This document shows, one piece after another, positions 7,661-14,321 of a stretch of 23,606 bases of DNA; within the stretch, counting starts at the first letter, position 1; every line of letters starts with the position of its first letter. The stretch spans positions 1-23,606 of the IMG/VR virus record IMGVR_UViG_3300032242_000307; one strand, 5' to 3'. The notes beneath the pieces are model-generated. The model had not been told where the DNA came from. It saw only the letters and a program-made list of their open reading frames with translations, and ran no database searches. Source of the stretch: a virus. The position numbers and the translations under genes are program-made.

Positions 7661-8895
7661 TGTCAGCAACAGGCTATACCCCCATTCAGTTGTACAGAAG
7701 TACAACGGCCTCAGCAGTGCCGCTGGCGGCTAACCTATCGCCCGGCGAATTGGCAATCAACATCACTGATGGTAAGTTGTACTACAGCGATGGATCAACC
7801 ACCAAACTGTTGGCGTCAAATGGCGCATCAAGCCCTGTTTTGTCTTTCCAGACATCTTTGTCTGGTCTGACCCCATCTACCGCTACAACTGGTGTTGTGA
7901 CCCTTGCAGGTACGCTTGGTGTGCCTTCTGGCGGTACTGGCTTGACTACGTTGACCGCAGGCTATATCCCTTACGGTAACGGCACTGGCGCGCTATCTAG
8001 TTCTTCAAGCCTAAATTACAGCGGCACATTGCTGTCTTCAACGGCTTATAGCGCATCTGGAACGATTACAGGTTCGTCATCAACTGGTGTCTATGCATAT
8101 GGCACGCTGGGTTATTCAGATGTAAACCACATTTTGACGATGCAGTCGAGCCAAAACGGCTACATCCAGATGGAGATTCAGAATACCAATACGGGTTCTA
8201 CGGCATCTGCTGACGTAGTTGTCGGTAACAACAACACTACCGCAACTACCTACTACGGTGACTTCGGTATGAACAGTTCCGGTTGGACTGGAACCGCAGG
8301 TACAAACAGTTTTGGCGCACCAAACATGGTGTATTTGACTGCAACAACTGGCGACTTGCTGTTGGGTACAACGACAGCCAATGCAATTCGTTTGGCTGTC
8401 GGTGGTGGCGCTGATGCGATGAAAGTTGACGGAACGACCAGTATTGTGTCTTTCCCAACGACTGGCGCGATTACCTTGCCAAGCGGAAACACTGCGGCGC
8501 AACCTGCAAGCCCAACGGCTGGTATGTTGCGTTTCAATAGCCAGACAAGCCAGTTTGAAGGCTATAACGGGACAGCGTGGGCATCTGTTGGTGGAGCGGC
8601 GATTAGCAATGACACATCTACCTCAACCAATGTCTATCCATTGTTTGCAAATGCAACATCTGGAACTGCGTTAACCATTTACACAAGCAATGCCAAATAC
8701 TTGTACAAGCCTTCTACTGGCGAATTGCAAGCCAGCGAGATGGTGGCAACGAATGGTTTGTTTGTGAATGCAACAAGCATTGCGGCAAGTTACACCATTC
8801 AGTCTGGCTACAACGCACAGTCAGTTGGCCCAGTAACTATTGCATCAGGTCAATCAGTGACAGTGACTAGCGGTCAACGCTGGTTGGTCTATTAA
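7660..8895 (+). CDS. Tail fibre / receptor-binding protein with Mtd-like N-terminal domain
   Basis: A 412-residue fibre. I start it at ATG 7660, which overlaps the previous stop (TAATG) and has GGAGG at 7645-7649. Residues about 7-50 (PIQLYRSTTASAVPLA, LSPGELAINITDGKLYYSDG) match the N-terminal virion-attachment domain seen in major tropism determinant-like fibres (Mtd_N type). The centre contains Thr/Gly modules, and GMLRFNSQTSQFEGYNG near residues 288-304 is a standard shaft module. The C-terminus (YNAQSVGPVTIASGQSVTV) resembles the short beta cap of many phage fibres. No reverse transcriptase or template repeat is visible, so there is no sign that it is a diversified target. Likely one of several receptor-binding proteins. 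Confidence 0.8.
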   Translation: MSATGYTPIQLYRSTTASAVPLAANLSPGELAINITDGKLYYSDGSTTKLLASNGASSPVLSFQTSLSGLTPSTATTGVVTLAGTLGVPSGGTGLTTLTAGYIPYGNGTGALSSSSSLNYSGTLLSSTAYSASGTITGSSSTGVYAYGTLGYSDVNHILTMQSSQNGYIQMEIQNTNTGSTASADVVVGNNNTTATTYYGDFGMNSSGWTGTAGTNSFGAPNMVYLTATTGDLLLGTTTANAIRLAVGGGADAMKVDGTTSIVSFPTTGAITLPSGNTAAQPASPTAGMLRFNSQTSQFEGYNGTAWASVGGAAISNDTSTSTNVYPLFANATSGTALTIYTSNAKYLYKPSTGELQASEMVATNGLFVNATSIAASYTIQSGYNAQSVGPVTIASGQSVTVTSGQRWLVY

Positions 8896-8907
8896 GAGGA
8901 ATAAAAC

Positions 8908-9651
8908 ATGGCTTCTATAGTCTCAGCAGGAACAACCAGCGCAACGGCGCTGAACATGAGTGCAGACACCTCTGGTATTTTGCAACTTGCAACTAACAAT
9001 GGCACAGTGGCTGTAACCATTGACACAAGTCAGCGATTAGGCATAGGAACTAGCCCTACTGCCCCTTTGACAGTAAGCAGTGCCGCTGGTGGAAATGTGG
9101 CTCAATTCACCAATGTGTCTAGTGCGGACTTAAATATCAATTTAACTGCTGGCGTTACATTACTTACTCCGTCTACAGGTATTTTGGCTTTTGGTACTTC
9201 TACTACAGAGCGTATGCGTATTGACACTAATGGCAGGGTCAACATCAACTCAACATCAAATCTTGGCGGTATTCTCCAAGTTAACGGAAACATTGCTCCG
9301 ACAGCCTCGGCTTCTTCATATTGGGGTATTGATTTTGGAACATCCACAAGTGCAGGAAGTTATGTAACTTTGGCATATGGCGCAACTTATGACATGGCTG
9401 GTGGTGCTGGTTTCCTTTGGATTTATGAGCAGTCTAGTAGTGTTGGACTTTGTTTAGTCAATTGTGCATATGGTGGCACATATATTGTGAGCAACCCTCA
9501 AAACAACTTTAGCACAACTGTAAATACTGCTTCAAAAACAAATGTTTACTATAACGCTGGTACAGGAACTTACCGAATTCAAAATCTTTCTAGTTCTCCA
9601 ACAACCTATAGTTATTGGATTGCATCAATGCGTATAAGACAAAGTGCATAA
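8908..9651 (+). CDS. Tail fibre protein (cassette 1)
   Basis: A 247-residue fibre starting at ATG 8908 with AGAGGA upstream. The N-terminus MASIVSAGTTSATALNM followed by DTSGILQLATNNGTVAV is shared in style with the next fibre gene (9861) and probably anchors the protein to a common site. A repeat-like GIGTSPTAPLTV and ERMRIDTNGRVNIN occupy residues about 48-115. From about residue 120 the C-terminal half (YWGIDFGT, GFLWIYEQSSS, YWIASMRIRQ) is a distinct beta domain that is probably the receptor-binding tip. Its fold is not recognised. It is followed after eight bases by a 65-residue ORF, forming a fibre-plus-small-protein pair. Confidence 0.75.
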   Translation: MASIVSAGTTSATALNMSADTSGILQLATNNGTVAVTIDTSQRLGIGTSPTAPLTVSSAAGGNVAQFTNVSSADLNINLTAGVTLLTPSTGILAFGTSTTERMRIDTNGRVNINSTSNLGGILQVNGNIAPTASASSYWGIDFGTSTSAGSYVTLAYGATYDMAGGAGFLWIYEQSSSVGLCLVNCAYGGTYIVSNPQNNFSTTVNTASKTNVYYNAGTGTYRIQNLSSSPTTYSYWIASMRIRQSA

Positions 9652-9659
9652 GGAAAAAT

Positions 9660-9857
9660 ATGACAATTACTTTTAAAACCACAAAAATAGAGTTTACAGG
9701 CTCTCCTATGTACAAAGCACAGGCTATTGACGCAGATGGGGAAGTGCTGATGGATTGGGTAATTTGTTGCAATGAAAGCGATGACCCTAATGCAATTGCC
9801 GCAGACGGCTATGCCCATGCAATTGCTCCGCCTGTAATTCTTCCTCAAGGAGCATAA
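9660..9857 (+). CDS. Small protein paired with tail fibre (cassette 1)
   Basis: A 65-residue ORF from ATG 9660 preceded by AAGGAA. The sequence (TFKTTKIEFTGSP, MYKAQAIDADGEVLMDWVICC, NAIAADGYAHAIAPP) has no membrane segment or known motif. It lies eight bases after one fibre gene and three bases before the next, so all three are probably translated together. Small ORFs following fibre genes often encode assembly chaperones or tip adaptors, but that role is inference here. An upstream in-frame ATG at 9615 would overlap the fibre gene and is rejected in favour of the start with its own ribosome binding site. Confidence 0.65.
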   Translation: MTITFKTTKIEFTGSPMYKAQAIDADGEVLMDWVICCNESDDPNAIAADGYAHAIAPPVILPQGA

Positions 9858-9860
9858 AAC

Positions 9861-10673
9861 ATGGCATCAATCATCAACGCATCCTCATCTGGTAGCGGTG
9901 GCATCGTACAGACTGCTGACGCTTCTGGTGTATTGCAACTTCAGTCAAATGGTACGGTTGCATTGAGCATTAGCGGTGCGAATGTGACTCTTTCTGGAAC
10001 AGTTACCACTGGGCCAATTAGTCTTTCCACTGCGAATGGCAGTATGGCGACTTTCAACTCCACCAACGCAAATGGTGGTTACATAGGGGTGCAAACTTCT
10101 GGTGTTGCGGTTGGTTATGTCGGAGCGTCCGCTCAACTAGGTGGCGGTGGTAATAATTTAGATATGGCTTTGCGTGCTGACGCAAATTTGTATTTAGTTT
10201 CCTATGGTTCTGCTAAATATGCAAAATTGGACACGAATGGCTATTTGCTAACTCCATATCAACCCGCATTTTATGCTACACGCAGTGCATCAACAACGGT
10301 TGCAAGTGGAGCGGCTGTACTATTTGATAGTGTGCCTTTAAATCAAGGAAGTGGCTACAACTCCGCAACTGGTAGGTTTACTGCGCCAGTTGCAGGAACT
10401 TATCATTTTTCCTCTGTTATTCTTGCTCAAAGTTTAAGCCCCGGTGATAATTGTGAATGGGGTATTGTGAACCAATCAGGCACTGGAGCCTTAATGGGTC
10501 GAATGACTTACCAAGTAAATTACACAGGTTCTGGGGGGTATATGTGGTCTTGTGGTTCGGTAACCTATTACATGAGCGCAGGTGATTATTTTTATATAAG
10601 CAACAACTCTGGTGCGACTAGAACTATAAATAACACGGCTTGGGTAAATTTCTCTGGATTTTTAATTGGTTAA
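9861..10673 (+). CDS. Tail fibre with C-terminal C1q-like domain (cassette 2)
   Basis: This 270-residue protein carries the N-terminal pattern MASIINASSSG...ADASGVLQLQSNGTVALSI, similar to the preceding fibre, then a short beta shaft. Residues about 134-270 have the hallmarks of a C1q/TNF-like jelly-roll. These are an aromatic-rich first strand (PAFYATRSAS), VLFDSVPLNQGSGYNSATGRFTAP followed by VAGTYHFS, and a C-terminal SAGDYFYISNN then WVNFSGFLIG. C1q folds form trimers, which suits a fibre tip. It would act extracellularly as a receptor-binding head. The start is supported by CAAGGAGC about ten bases upstream. The C1q assignment rests on motif order rather than a profile search. Confidence 0.75.
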   Translation: MASIINASSSGSGGIVQTADASGVLQLQSNGTVALSISGANVTLSGTVTTGPISLSTANGSMATFNSTNANGGYIGVQTSGVAVGYVGASAQLGGGGNNLDMALRADANLYLVSYGSAKYAKLDTNGYLLTPYQPAFYATRSASTTVASGAAVLFDSVPLNQGSGYNSATGRFTAPVAGTYHFSSVILAQSLSPGDNCEWGIVNQSGTGALMGRMTYQVNYTGSGGYMWSCGSVTYYMSAGDYFYISNNSGATRTINNTAWVNFSGFLIG

Positions 10674-10684
10674 AAGGAAAAAAT

Positions 10685-10957
10685 ATGACTACCTACACAA
10701 TAACCCTTTCTGATGCTGAAAATAAAGCGCTTGGTTTTGTTGCGCTTTCTCAACAAGAATGGATTGACAACGCTATCCATGAGCGTTGCCGTATTGCAAT
10801 TGAAGAAATCGTAAAGTTGGAAGTGGAGCGCATCACTGCAACTGGTGGAACAATTTCTGGAACAAAAGAAGACATTGTCAATGCCGCTCCAATCAAATCT
10901 GCGGCAGAGCGTCAAGCGGAACTTGAGGCTCAACAAGCCGCAAAATTAGGGGCGTAA
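10685..10957 (+). CDS. Small helical protein paired with tail fibre (cassette 2)
   Basis: A 90-residue protein from ATG 10685 with AAGGA upstream. The N-terminal TYTITLSDAENKALGFVALS is followed by WIDNAIHERCRIAIEEIVKLEVERI, a charged amphipathic helix, and an Ala/Gln/Glu-rich C-terminal helix (AERQAELEAQQAAK). I have seen similar small proteins beside fibre genes in aquatic phages, but the function is not established. A folding chaperone or connector is the most natural guess from the fibre context and helical character. The stop is three bases before the next fibre start, again a tight coupling. Confidence 0.65.
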   Translation: MTTYTITLSDAENKALGFVALSQQEWIDNAIHERCRIAIEEIVKLEVERITATGGTISGTKEDIVNAAPIKSAAERQAELEAQQAAKLGA

Positions 10958-10960
10958 ACC

Positions 10961-11794
10961 ATGACACTCATCCTTCAAGGAACAGACAACAGCGTATCGT
11001 CCCCAGCGGTGCAAGGTGGTACTGCTGGCACTACGACTGGTGTGTATTACCCAGCAAGCAATCAAGTTGCTTTGGCGACCAATGGCACTTTGGCTTTAGT
11101 TGTAAATTCAAGCCAAGCGGTCGGTGTTGGAATTTCAAATCCTACTACTAAACTTCATGTGGCAGGAGGTGTTGTTAGAAGTTCAAATACCGCAAATACA
11201 ACTTATTGTGAATTGCAAAATGATGGTATTTACGGAGGTGGTAATTTATACATTCTTGCACCCGCATCTTCGGGTATATATACATATGCAAATAACACGC
11301 TTTCAACAACTTTGAGTACAGCAGGCAATCTTACTTTTAATCAATCTAACGCTGGCATTGTATTCAACAACTCATCAGCATCGGTTGCATCTACGCTAAA
11401 TGATTATGAGACTGGTACTTGGTCACCTGCTATTACTGGTGCATCTTCTTACGGTCAAAGAATTGGAACATATACAAAAATAGGAAATATGGTTTATGCC
11501 ATGTTTATTTTGGTTGGGCCAATAGGTGGTTCTCCATCAGGAAACACAATAAATGGATTGCCTTTTATTTCATCTAGTTCGTTAGGAACATTACGATGGT
11601 CTGGCAGTATTGCCAATTCACAAAATATTAGTTCTGGTGGAACTGCTTTACAAATAGAAGTAGCCAATTCAACATCATCTATATCAATGTATGGTTTTAA
11701 CAACGCCGCAGGTTATGGAACTGTGAACATGGCATCAGGTTCTAGCGGTGGTTCTTGGTTCATTCAGGGTCATGTTATATATCAAGCATTCTAA
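10961..11794 (+). CDS. Tail fibre protein (cassette 3)
   Basis: A 277-residue fibre from ATG 10961 with AGGGG at 10948-10952. The N-terminal third (TGVYYPASNQVALATNGTLAL, GVGISNPTTKLHVAGG) is a common shaft module. Residues about 145-277 begin STLNDYETGTWSPAI, continue IGTYTKIGNMVYAMFILV and end with GGSWFIQGHVIYQAF. This is the pattern of a widespread C-terminal tip domain in phage fibres and spikes (DYE-x-G-x-W-x-P ... YTKIGN). Its N-terminus differs from the two preceding cassettes, so it may attach elsewhere or be a recent acquisition. Confidence 0.75.
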   Translation: MTLILQGTDNSVSSPAVQGGTAGTTTGVYYPASNQVALATNGTLALVVNSSQAVGVGISNPTTKLHVAGGVVRSSNTANTTYCELQNDGIYGGGNLYILAPASSGIYTYANNTLSTTLSTAGNLTFNQSNAGIVFNNSSASVASTLNDYETGTWSPAITGASSYGQRIGTYTKIGNMVYAMFILVGPIGGSPSGNTINGLPFISSSSLGTLRWSGSIANSQNISSGGTALQIEVANSTSSISMYGFNNAAGYGTVNMASGSSGGSWFIQGHVIYQAF

Positions 11795-11799
11795 TCATA

Positions 11800-11834
11800 A
11801 CTAAGTTGGATGGCTTAGTCGGACAGATTTTTTA
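11800..11834 (+). terminator. Weak hairpin with downstream T run
   Basis: ACTAAG (11800-11805) pairs with CTTAGT (11814-11819) around an 8-base loop. A run of T residues starts about eight bases further on (11828 onward). The gap between stem and T run makes it a weak terminator at best. It lies in the longest intergenic space between the third fibre and the next small gene. Confidence 0.35.
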
Positions 11835-11851
11835 ACCAAAGGAGAAGCAAA

Positions 11852-12109
11852 ATGGCTTTAACGAAAGAAGTAGCAATCGACAAGATTGAAGTGATAGAGA
11901 ACGGTGCATTACAAGTTCGTCAAGTGACTCGTGTGATGGAAGATGGCAAAGAATTGTCAGCGTCCTATCATCGTTGGTCTTTGTCCCCCGGTGACGATGT
12001 ATCTGCACAAACAGACAAGGTCAAGGCAATTGCCACCGCCACATGGACTGCTGAAGTTATATCAGCATACCAAGCACAGCAAGCACATAACGCTTTGCCA
12101 CAGGCATAA
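11852..12109 (+). CDS. Small conserved phage protein, unknown (cassette 3 partner)
   Basis: An 85-residue protein with a strong ribosome binding site (AAGGAG, 11839-11844) before ATG 11852. The sequence KIEVIENGALQVRQVTRVMEDGKELSASYHRW is a beta-strand/turn pattern, followed by SPGDDVSAQTDKVKAIATATWTAEVISAYQ, a helix. Similar proteins occur near the tail fibre and lysis genes of aquatic phages. No function is known to me. It follows the third fibre, extending the alternation of fibre and small protein. It is soluble by composition, with no signal peptide. Confidence 0.65.
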   Translation: MALTKEVAIDKIEVIENGALQVRQVTRVMEDGKELSASYHRWSLSPGDDVSAQTDKVKAIATATWTAEVISAYQAQQAHNALPQA

Positions 12110-12114
12110 TTAGA

Positions 12115-12150
12115 TAGGGCTAAACCGCTGGCCCTAACAGCGGGATATTT
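12115..12150 (+). terminator. Two competing hairpins, terminator or attenuator-like
   Basis: TAGGGC (12115-12120) can pair with GCCCTA (12131-12136). CCGCTG (12125-12130) can pair with CAGCGG (12138-12143). The 3' arm of the first is the loop of the second, so the two stems are either mutually exclusive or form a strained pseudoknot with a single-base loop at 12137. The second hairpin is followed by GATATTTTT, giving it terminator character. It sits between the last small fibre-region protein and a 54-residue ORF. Confidence 0.5.
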
Positions 12151-12167
12151 TTGAAAAGGCAACTGAA

Positions 12168-12332
12168 ATGGACAAAGTAACTCTATCCATCCAACTCGTG
12201 AATCAAGTTATGGCTTACCTCGGTAACCAACCCTATCAACAAGTTTTCCAACTCGTTGATGCAATTCAAAAAGAGGCTCAAGCACAGGCTCAAGCACCTG
12301 TGGAGAAGGTCTCCGCTGAAGTGGTGAACTAA
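12168..12332 (+). CDS. Very small ORF, 54 residues, Gln-rich
   Basis: ATG 12168 to TAA 12330 encodes 54 residues: MDKVTLSIQLVNQVMAYLG, then QPYQQVFQLVDAIQKEAQ, then a short tail with repeated Ala-Gln. It is predicted helical and soluble, with weak coiled-coil character. AAGG lies about ten bases upstream. The stop is eight bases before the next start, and that interval holds the next gene's ribosome binding site (AAAGGA), so it behaves like a real operon member. No family is recognised. Its place ahead of the lysis genes is compatible with a regulatory or accessory role, but that is speculative. Confidence 0.55.
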   Translation: MDKVTLSIQLVNQVMAYLGNQPYQQVFQLVDAIQKEAQAQAQAPVEKVSAEVVN

Positions 12333-12340
12333 AGGAAATC

Positions 12341-12556
12341 ATGGACGGGGTTGAAGAATTGGCTACCGAAACGGACAAGCGTTTAAGCGTTCACGAAGCG
12401 ATCTGCGCAAGTCGTTACGAGAGCATTCAAGCCCGTTTTGATGATGGTTCCAAGCGCATGACCAAGATTGAATACCTTTTGTATGTAGTCATCTTGGCTG
12501 TGTTGCTTGGCCCCGGCGTTGCGGCTGATATTGTCAAGAAGGTACTTGGAATATGA
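12341..12556 (+). CDS. Single-TM small membrane protein, lysis region (holin-like)
   Basis: A 71-residue protein from ATG 12341. The N-terminal 40 residues are charged and helical (ELATETDKRLSVHEAI, SIQARFDDGSKRMTKIE). One transmembrane helix covers about residues 44-62 (YLLYVVILAVLLGPGVAA), with a short basic tail. The layout, an N-terminal coiled region then a TM helix, recalls XhlA-type lysis accessory proteins and small holins. It begins a run of four small membrane or membrane-associated proteins that ends in an endolysin, which supports a lysis role. It overlaps the next gene as ATGA. Confidence 0.6.
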   Translation: MDGVEELATETDKRLSVHEAICASRYESIQARFDDGSKRMTKIEYLLYVVILAVLLGPGVAADIVKKVLGI

Positions 12557-12813
12557 ATTTACAAGATGTTCTTAAAGCCTTATTGCCAATCCTTGTTGCT
12601 TGCATTGGATGGCTCTTGAGTGAAGTAAGTTCATTCCAAACTCGTTTGACTCAAATTGAAGGCAAGATGCCTGCTTTGATTACAACCGATGGCGTGCCTA
12701 CTGATAGCCCCATTTCGGCTGAACGCAGAAATATTTTGCGTAGAGAATTAGAAAAAGAACTTGTTGATATGCAAGTGCGTGTGCGTTTACTTGAAGAAAA
12801 AATAAAAAAATGA
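12553..12813 (+). CDS. TM plus coiled-coil protein, lysis region
   Basis: This 86-residue protein has an N-terminal hydrophobic helix, about residues 5-24 (DVLKALLPILVACIGWLLSE). It is followed by FQTRLTQIEGKMPALI, a conserved-looking DGVPTDSPISAERR linker, and a C-terminal charged coiled coil (RELEKELVDMQVRVRLLEEKIKK). An N-terminal TM with a periplasmic coiled coil is the layout of an i-spanin (Rz-like), although spanins are usually longer. It could equally be a holin partner. The start overlaps the previous stop (ATGA) and its stop overlaps the next start, so translation is coupled. Confidence 0.55.
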   Translation: MNLQDVLKALLPILVACIGWLLSEVSSFQTRLTQIEGKMPALITTDGVPTDSPISAERRNILRRELEKELVDMQVRVRLLEEKIKK

Positions 12814-13372
12814 TTGATCCCGTATCGGCATTTGCAATGGCTCAGGCCGCAATTGCCGGGGTCAGAAAATGCGTTGATCTTTATAAAGAGGCCAAGTCTG
12901 TGGCGGCTGATGTGACAGAAATTACATCAGAAGTAACCACTCACATTGGCACCTTTCTTGAGGCTAAAGAAACCTTAGAGATTGCAACTGAAGAGGCTAA
13001 GAAAAAACCGCCTCCAAAAGGTTACAGCCTTAACAAAATTGCTTTTGACAACATTATTCGTGTTCGTCAATTGCAGGAGCAGGAAAGAGAATTGCGCGAA
13101 TTCATGATTTATCAGACCCCCGGGTGGGGCAGTATATGGAGTGAGTTTGAAGAAGAGAGGGCAAGGCTCAGAAAGGAGCAAGAGGTTGCCGAGCAAGAGG
13201 CAAAAAAGCCGCTAGGCTGGCGTCTTACAAAAGACGTCAACTTATTGAGAAGTATCAAGTCAGAGTTGTCGTCTTGGTTGCCGTCCTCATCTTGGTTCTT
13301 GAGTTTGTCGGTTTGATGTACTGGGTACACAATGATTATCAGTCACGCAAATATCATTTGGAGAGTAAGTAA
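12810..13372 (+). CDS. Coiled-coil protein with candidate -1 frameshift to a membrane-anchored form
   Basis: ATG 12810 opens a frame that by itself stops at 13316 (168 residues). The N-terminus MIDPVSAFAMAQAAIAGVRK resembles a family of phage proteins with a C-terminal membrane helix. The centre is charged coiled coil (RQLQEQERELREFM, EEERARLRKEQEVAEQEAKK). At 13202-13208 an in-phase A AAA AAG occurs. A -1 shift there yields 133 + 54 residues (187 total) ending at TAA 13370-13372. The new tail has a clear TM segment (VRVVVLVAVLILVLEFVGLM) and a charged end. The unshifted tail is Ser-rich with no membrane helix. The shifted stop directly abuts the next ATG, as expected for the real gene end here. 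The -1 frame has no ATG, GTG or TTG before the slippery site after its stop at 13148-13150. A base-call error in the A6 run is the alternative. Confidence 0.7.
13202..13239 (+). promoter_or_regulatory. Candidate -1 programmed frameshift signal
   Basis: The heptamer A AAA AAG (13202-13208) is in the exact X XXY YYZ phase of the frame starting at 12810 (codons GCA AAA AAG). After a 9-base spacer (13209-13217) comes a 9-bp hairpin: TGGCGTCTT (13218-13226) pairs with AAGACGTCA (13231-13239), with one G-U, around an ACAA loop. This is the same heptamer used by bacterial dnaX and several IS elements, with the usual spacing to a downstream structure. No strongly placed upstream Shine-Dalgarno-like stimulator is seen; AAGGAG at 13173-13178 lies rather far upstream. 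Confidence 0.75.
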
Positions 13373-13876
13373 ATGAGTTGGTTAGAACAAGTTGCCCCAA
13401 CAATTGCTACGGCCCTTGGCGGGCCATTGGCTGGCCTTGCTGTTGAGGCAGTCTCCAAGGCTATAGGTGTTTCCACTGAAGATGCAAAAGAATTGATGGA
13501 CACCGGAAAGATGTCTGCCGATCAAATTGCACAAGTCAAGGTGGCTGAAATTGAACTACAAAAACAAGCGCAGGCTCTTGGTCTTAACTTTGAACAGTTG
13601 GCCGTGGACGACAGAAAGAGCGCTAGAGAGATGCAAACCTCTACTCATAGCATTATTCCTCCTGTTCTTAGCATTCTTGTTACTGCCGGGTTTTTTGGTA
13701 TTTTGGCTTATCTTATGGTCAAGCCAGCAGATACTGGAAATACACCCCTGATGATCATGCTGGGTTCTTTGGGAACAGCATGGACAGGAATTATTGCTTT
13801 TTACTTTGGGTCTTCTGCCGGTAGTCAGGCTAAAGACAAAATGATTTTTAACTCAACACCGATGGACAAAAAATGA
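13373..13876 (+). CDS. Holin-like membrane protein (3TM holin family type)
   Basis: A 167-residue protein. Its N-terminus VAPTIATALGGPLAGLAVEAVSKAIG is a hydrophobic, glycine-containing helix. A soluble helical middle follows (MSADQIAQVKVAEIELQKQAQ, then DDRKSAREM). Two C-terminal membrane helices lie at about residues 94-116 (PPVLSILVTAGFFGILAYLM) and 126-147 (MIMLGSLGTAWTGIIAFYFG), and the end is SSAGSQAKDKM. LG(T/A)AW and YYFGSSAGSKAK-type endings are typical of phage holins of the GTA/3TM class. Its function would be to form the inner-membrane lesion that releases the endolysin. The start is immediately after the -1 frame stop of the upstream gene, and the stop overlaps the endolysin start (ATGA). 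Confidence 0.85.
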   Translation: MSWLEQVAPTIATALGGPLAGLAVEAVSKAIGVSTEDAKELMDTGKMSADQIAQVKVAEIELQKQAQALGLNFEQLAVDDRKSAREMQTSTHSIIPPVLSILVTAGFFGILAYLMVKPADTGNTPLMIMLGSLGTAWTGIIAFYFGSSAGSQAKDKMIFNSTPMDKK

Positions 13877-14292
13877 TTAACTCAAGAAGTCTTGATGATC
13901 TAATTCCACAGGCCAGAGAGCGTGTAGATAAGTTCATTGCTCTATGCAAGGAGAATGGCATTGATCTTTTGGTTACGTCAACTTATCGCGATATGGAGTC
14001 GCAGACTGTACTTTATAACCAAGGACGCACAGCGCCGGGAAAGATTGTCACGAATGCTCATGCTGGTGAGTCTTTTCATAATTATCGTTGTGCAGTGGAT
14101 GTGGTGCCTCTGGTTAATGGAAAGCCTCAATGGGACGGTTCCGACCCCGTCTGGGCTAAAGTGGGTGAGTTAGGTAAGCAGGCTGGCCTTGAGTGGGCCG
14201 GAGAATGGCATTCATTCAAGGAATTGGCTCATTTTCAGTACACAGGCGGTTTGACCATAGCGCAATTAAAGTCTGGAACTGCTATTGCTTAG
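13873..14292 (+). CDS. Endolysin, M15-type peptidase (VanY/L-Ala-D-Glu peptidase-like)
   Basis: A 139-residue zinc peptidase that would cut peptidoglycan stem peptides. Visible motifs are LVTSTYRD and a QTVLYNQGRT segment (residues 33-53), SFHNYRCAVD (67-76) and LAHFQY (118-123). By the family pattern the zinc ligands are His69, Asp76 and His120, with Glu117 or a neighbouring acidic residue as catalytic base; the H-x6-D spacing is intact. The length is close to the single-domain T5-type endolysin. There is no signal peptide, so it needs the holin just upstream. ATG 13873 overlaps the holin stop. The substitution of Arg-Cys in HNYRCAVD, where many members have a small-residue pair, is a minor variation. 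Confidence 0.9.
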   Translation: MINSRSLDDLIPQARERVDKFIALCKENGIDLLVTSTYRDMESQTVLYNQGRTAPGKIVTNAHAGESFHNYRCAVDVVPLVNGKPQWDGSDPVWAKVGELGKQAGLEWAGEWHSFKELAHFQYTGGLTIAQLKSGTAIA

Positions 14293-14321
14293 TGGACGAA
14301 AAGGGTGTAGCGAACTAAAAT
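14293..14321 (+). promoter_or_regulatory. Candidate sigma-70-like promoter
   Basis: TGGACG (14293-14298, 4 of 6 matches to TTGACA), a 17-base spacer and TAAAAT (14316-14321, 5 of 6 matches to TATAAT) lie in the gap between the endolysin and the second adaptor gene. This is one of the few spaces in the window long enough for a promoter. The match is modest and could be chance in AT-rich DNA. Confidence 0.3.

Noticed and set aside
7660-8895. Possible diversity-generating retroelement target, because of the Mtd-like N-terminus
   Set aside because: No reverse transcriptase, no template repeat and no C-type-lectin end or adenine-biased variable region are visible in the window.
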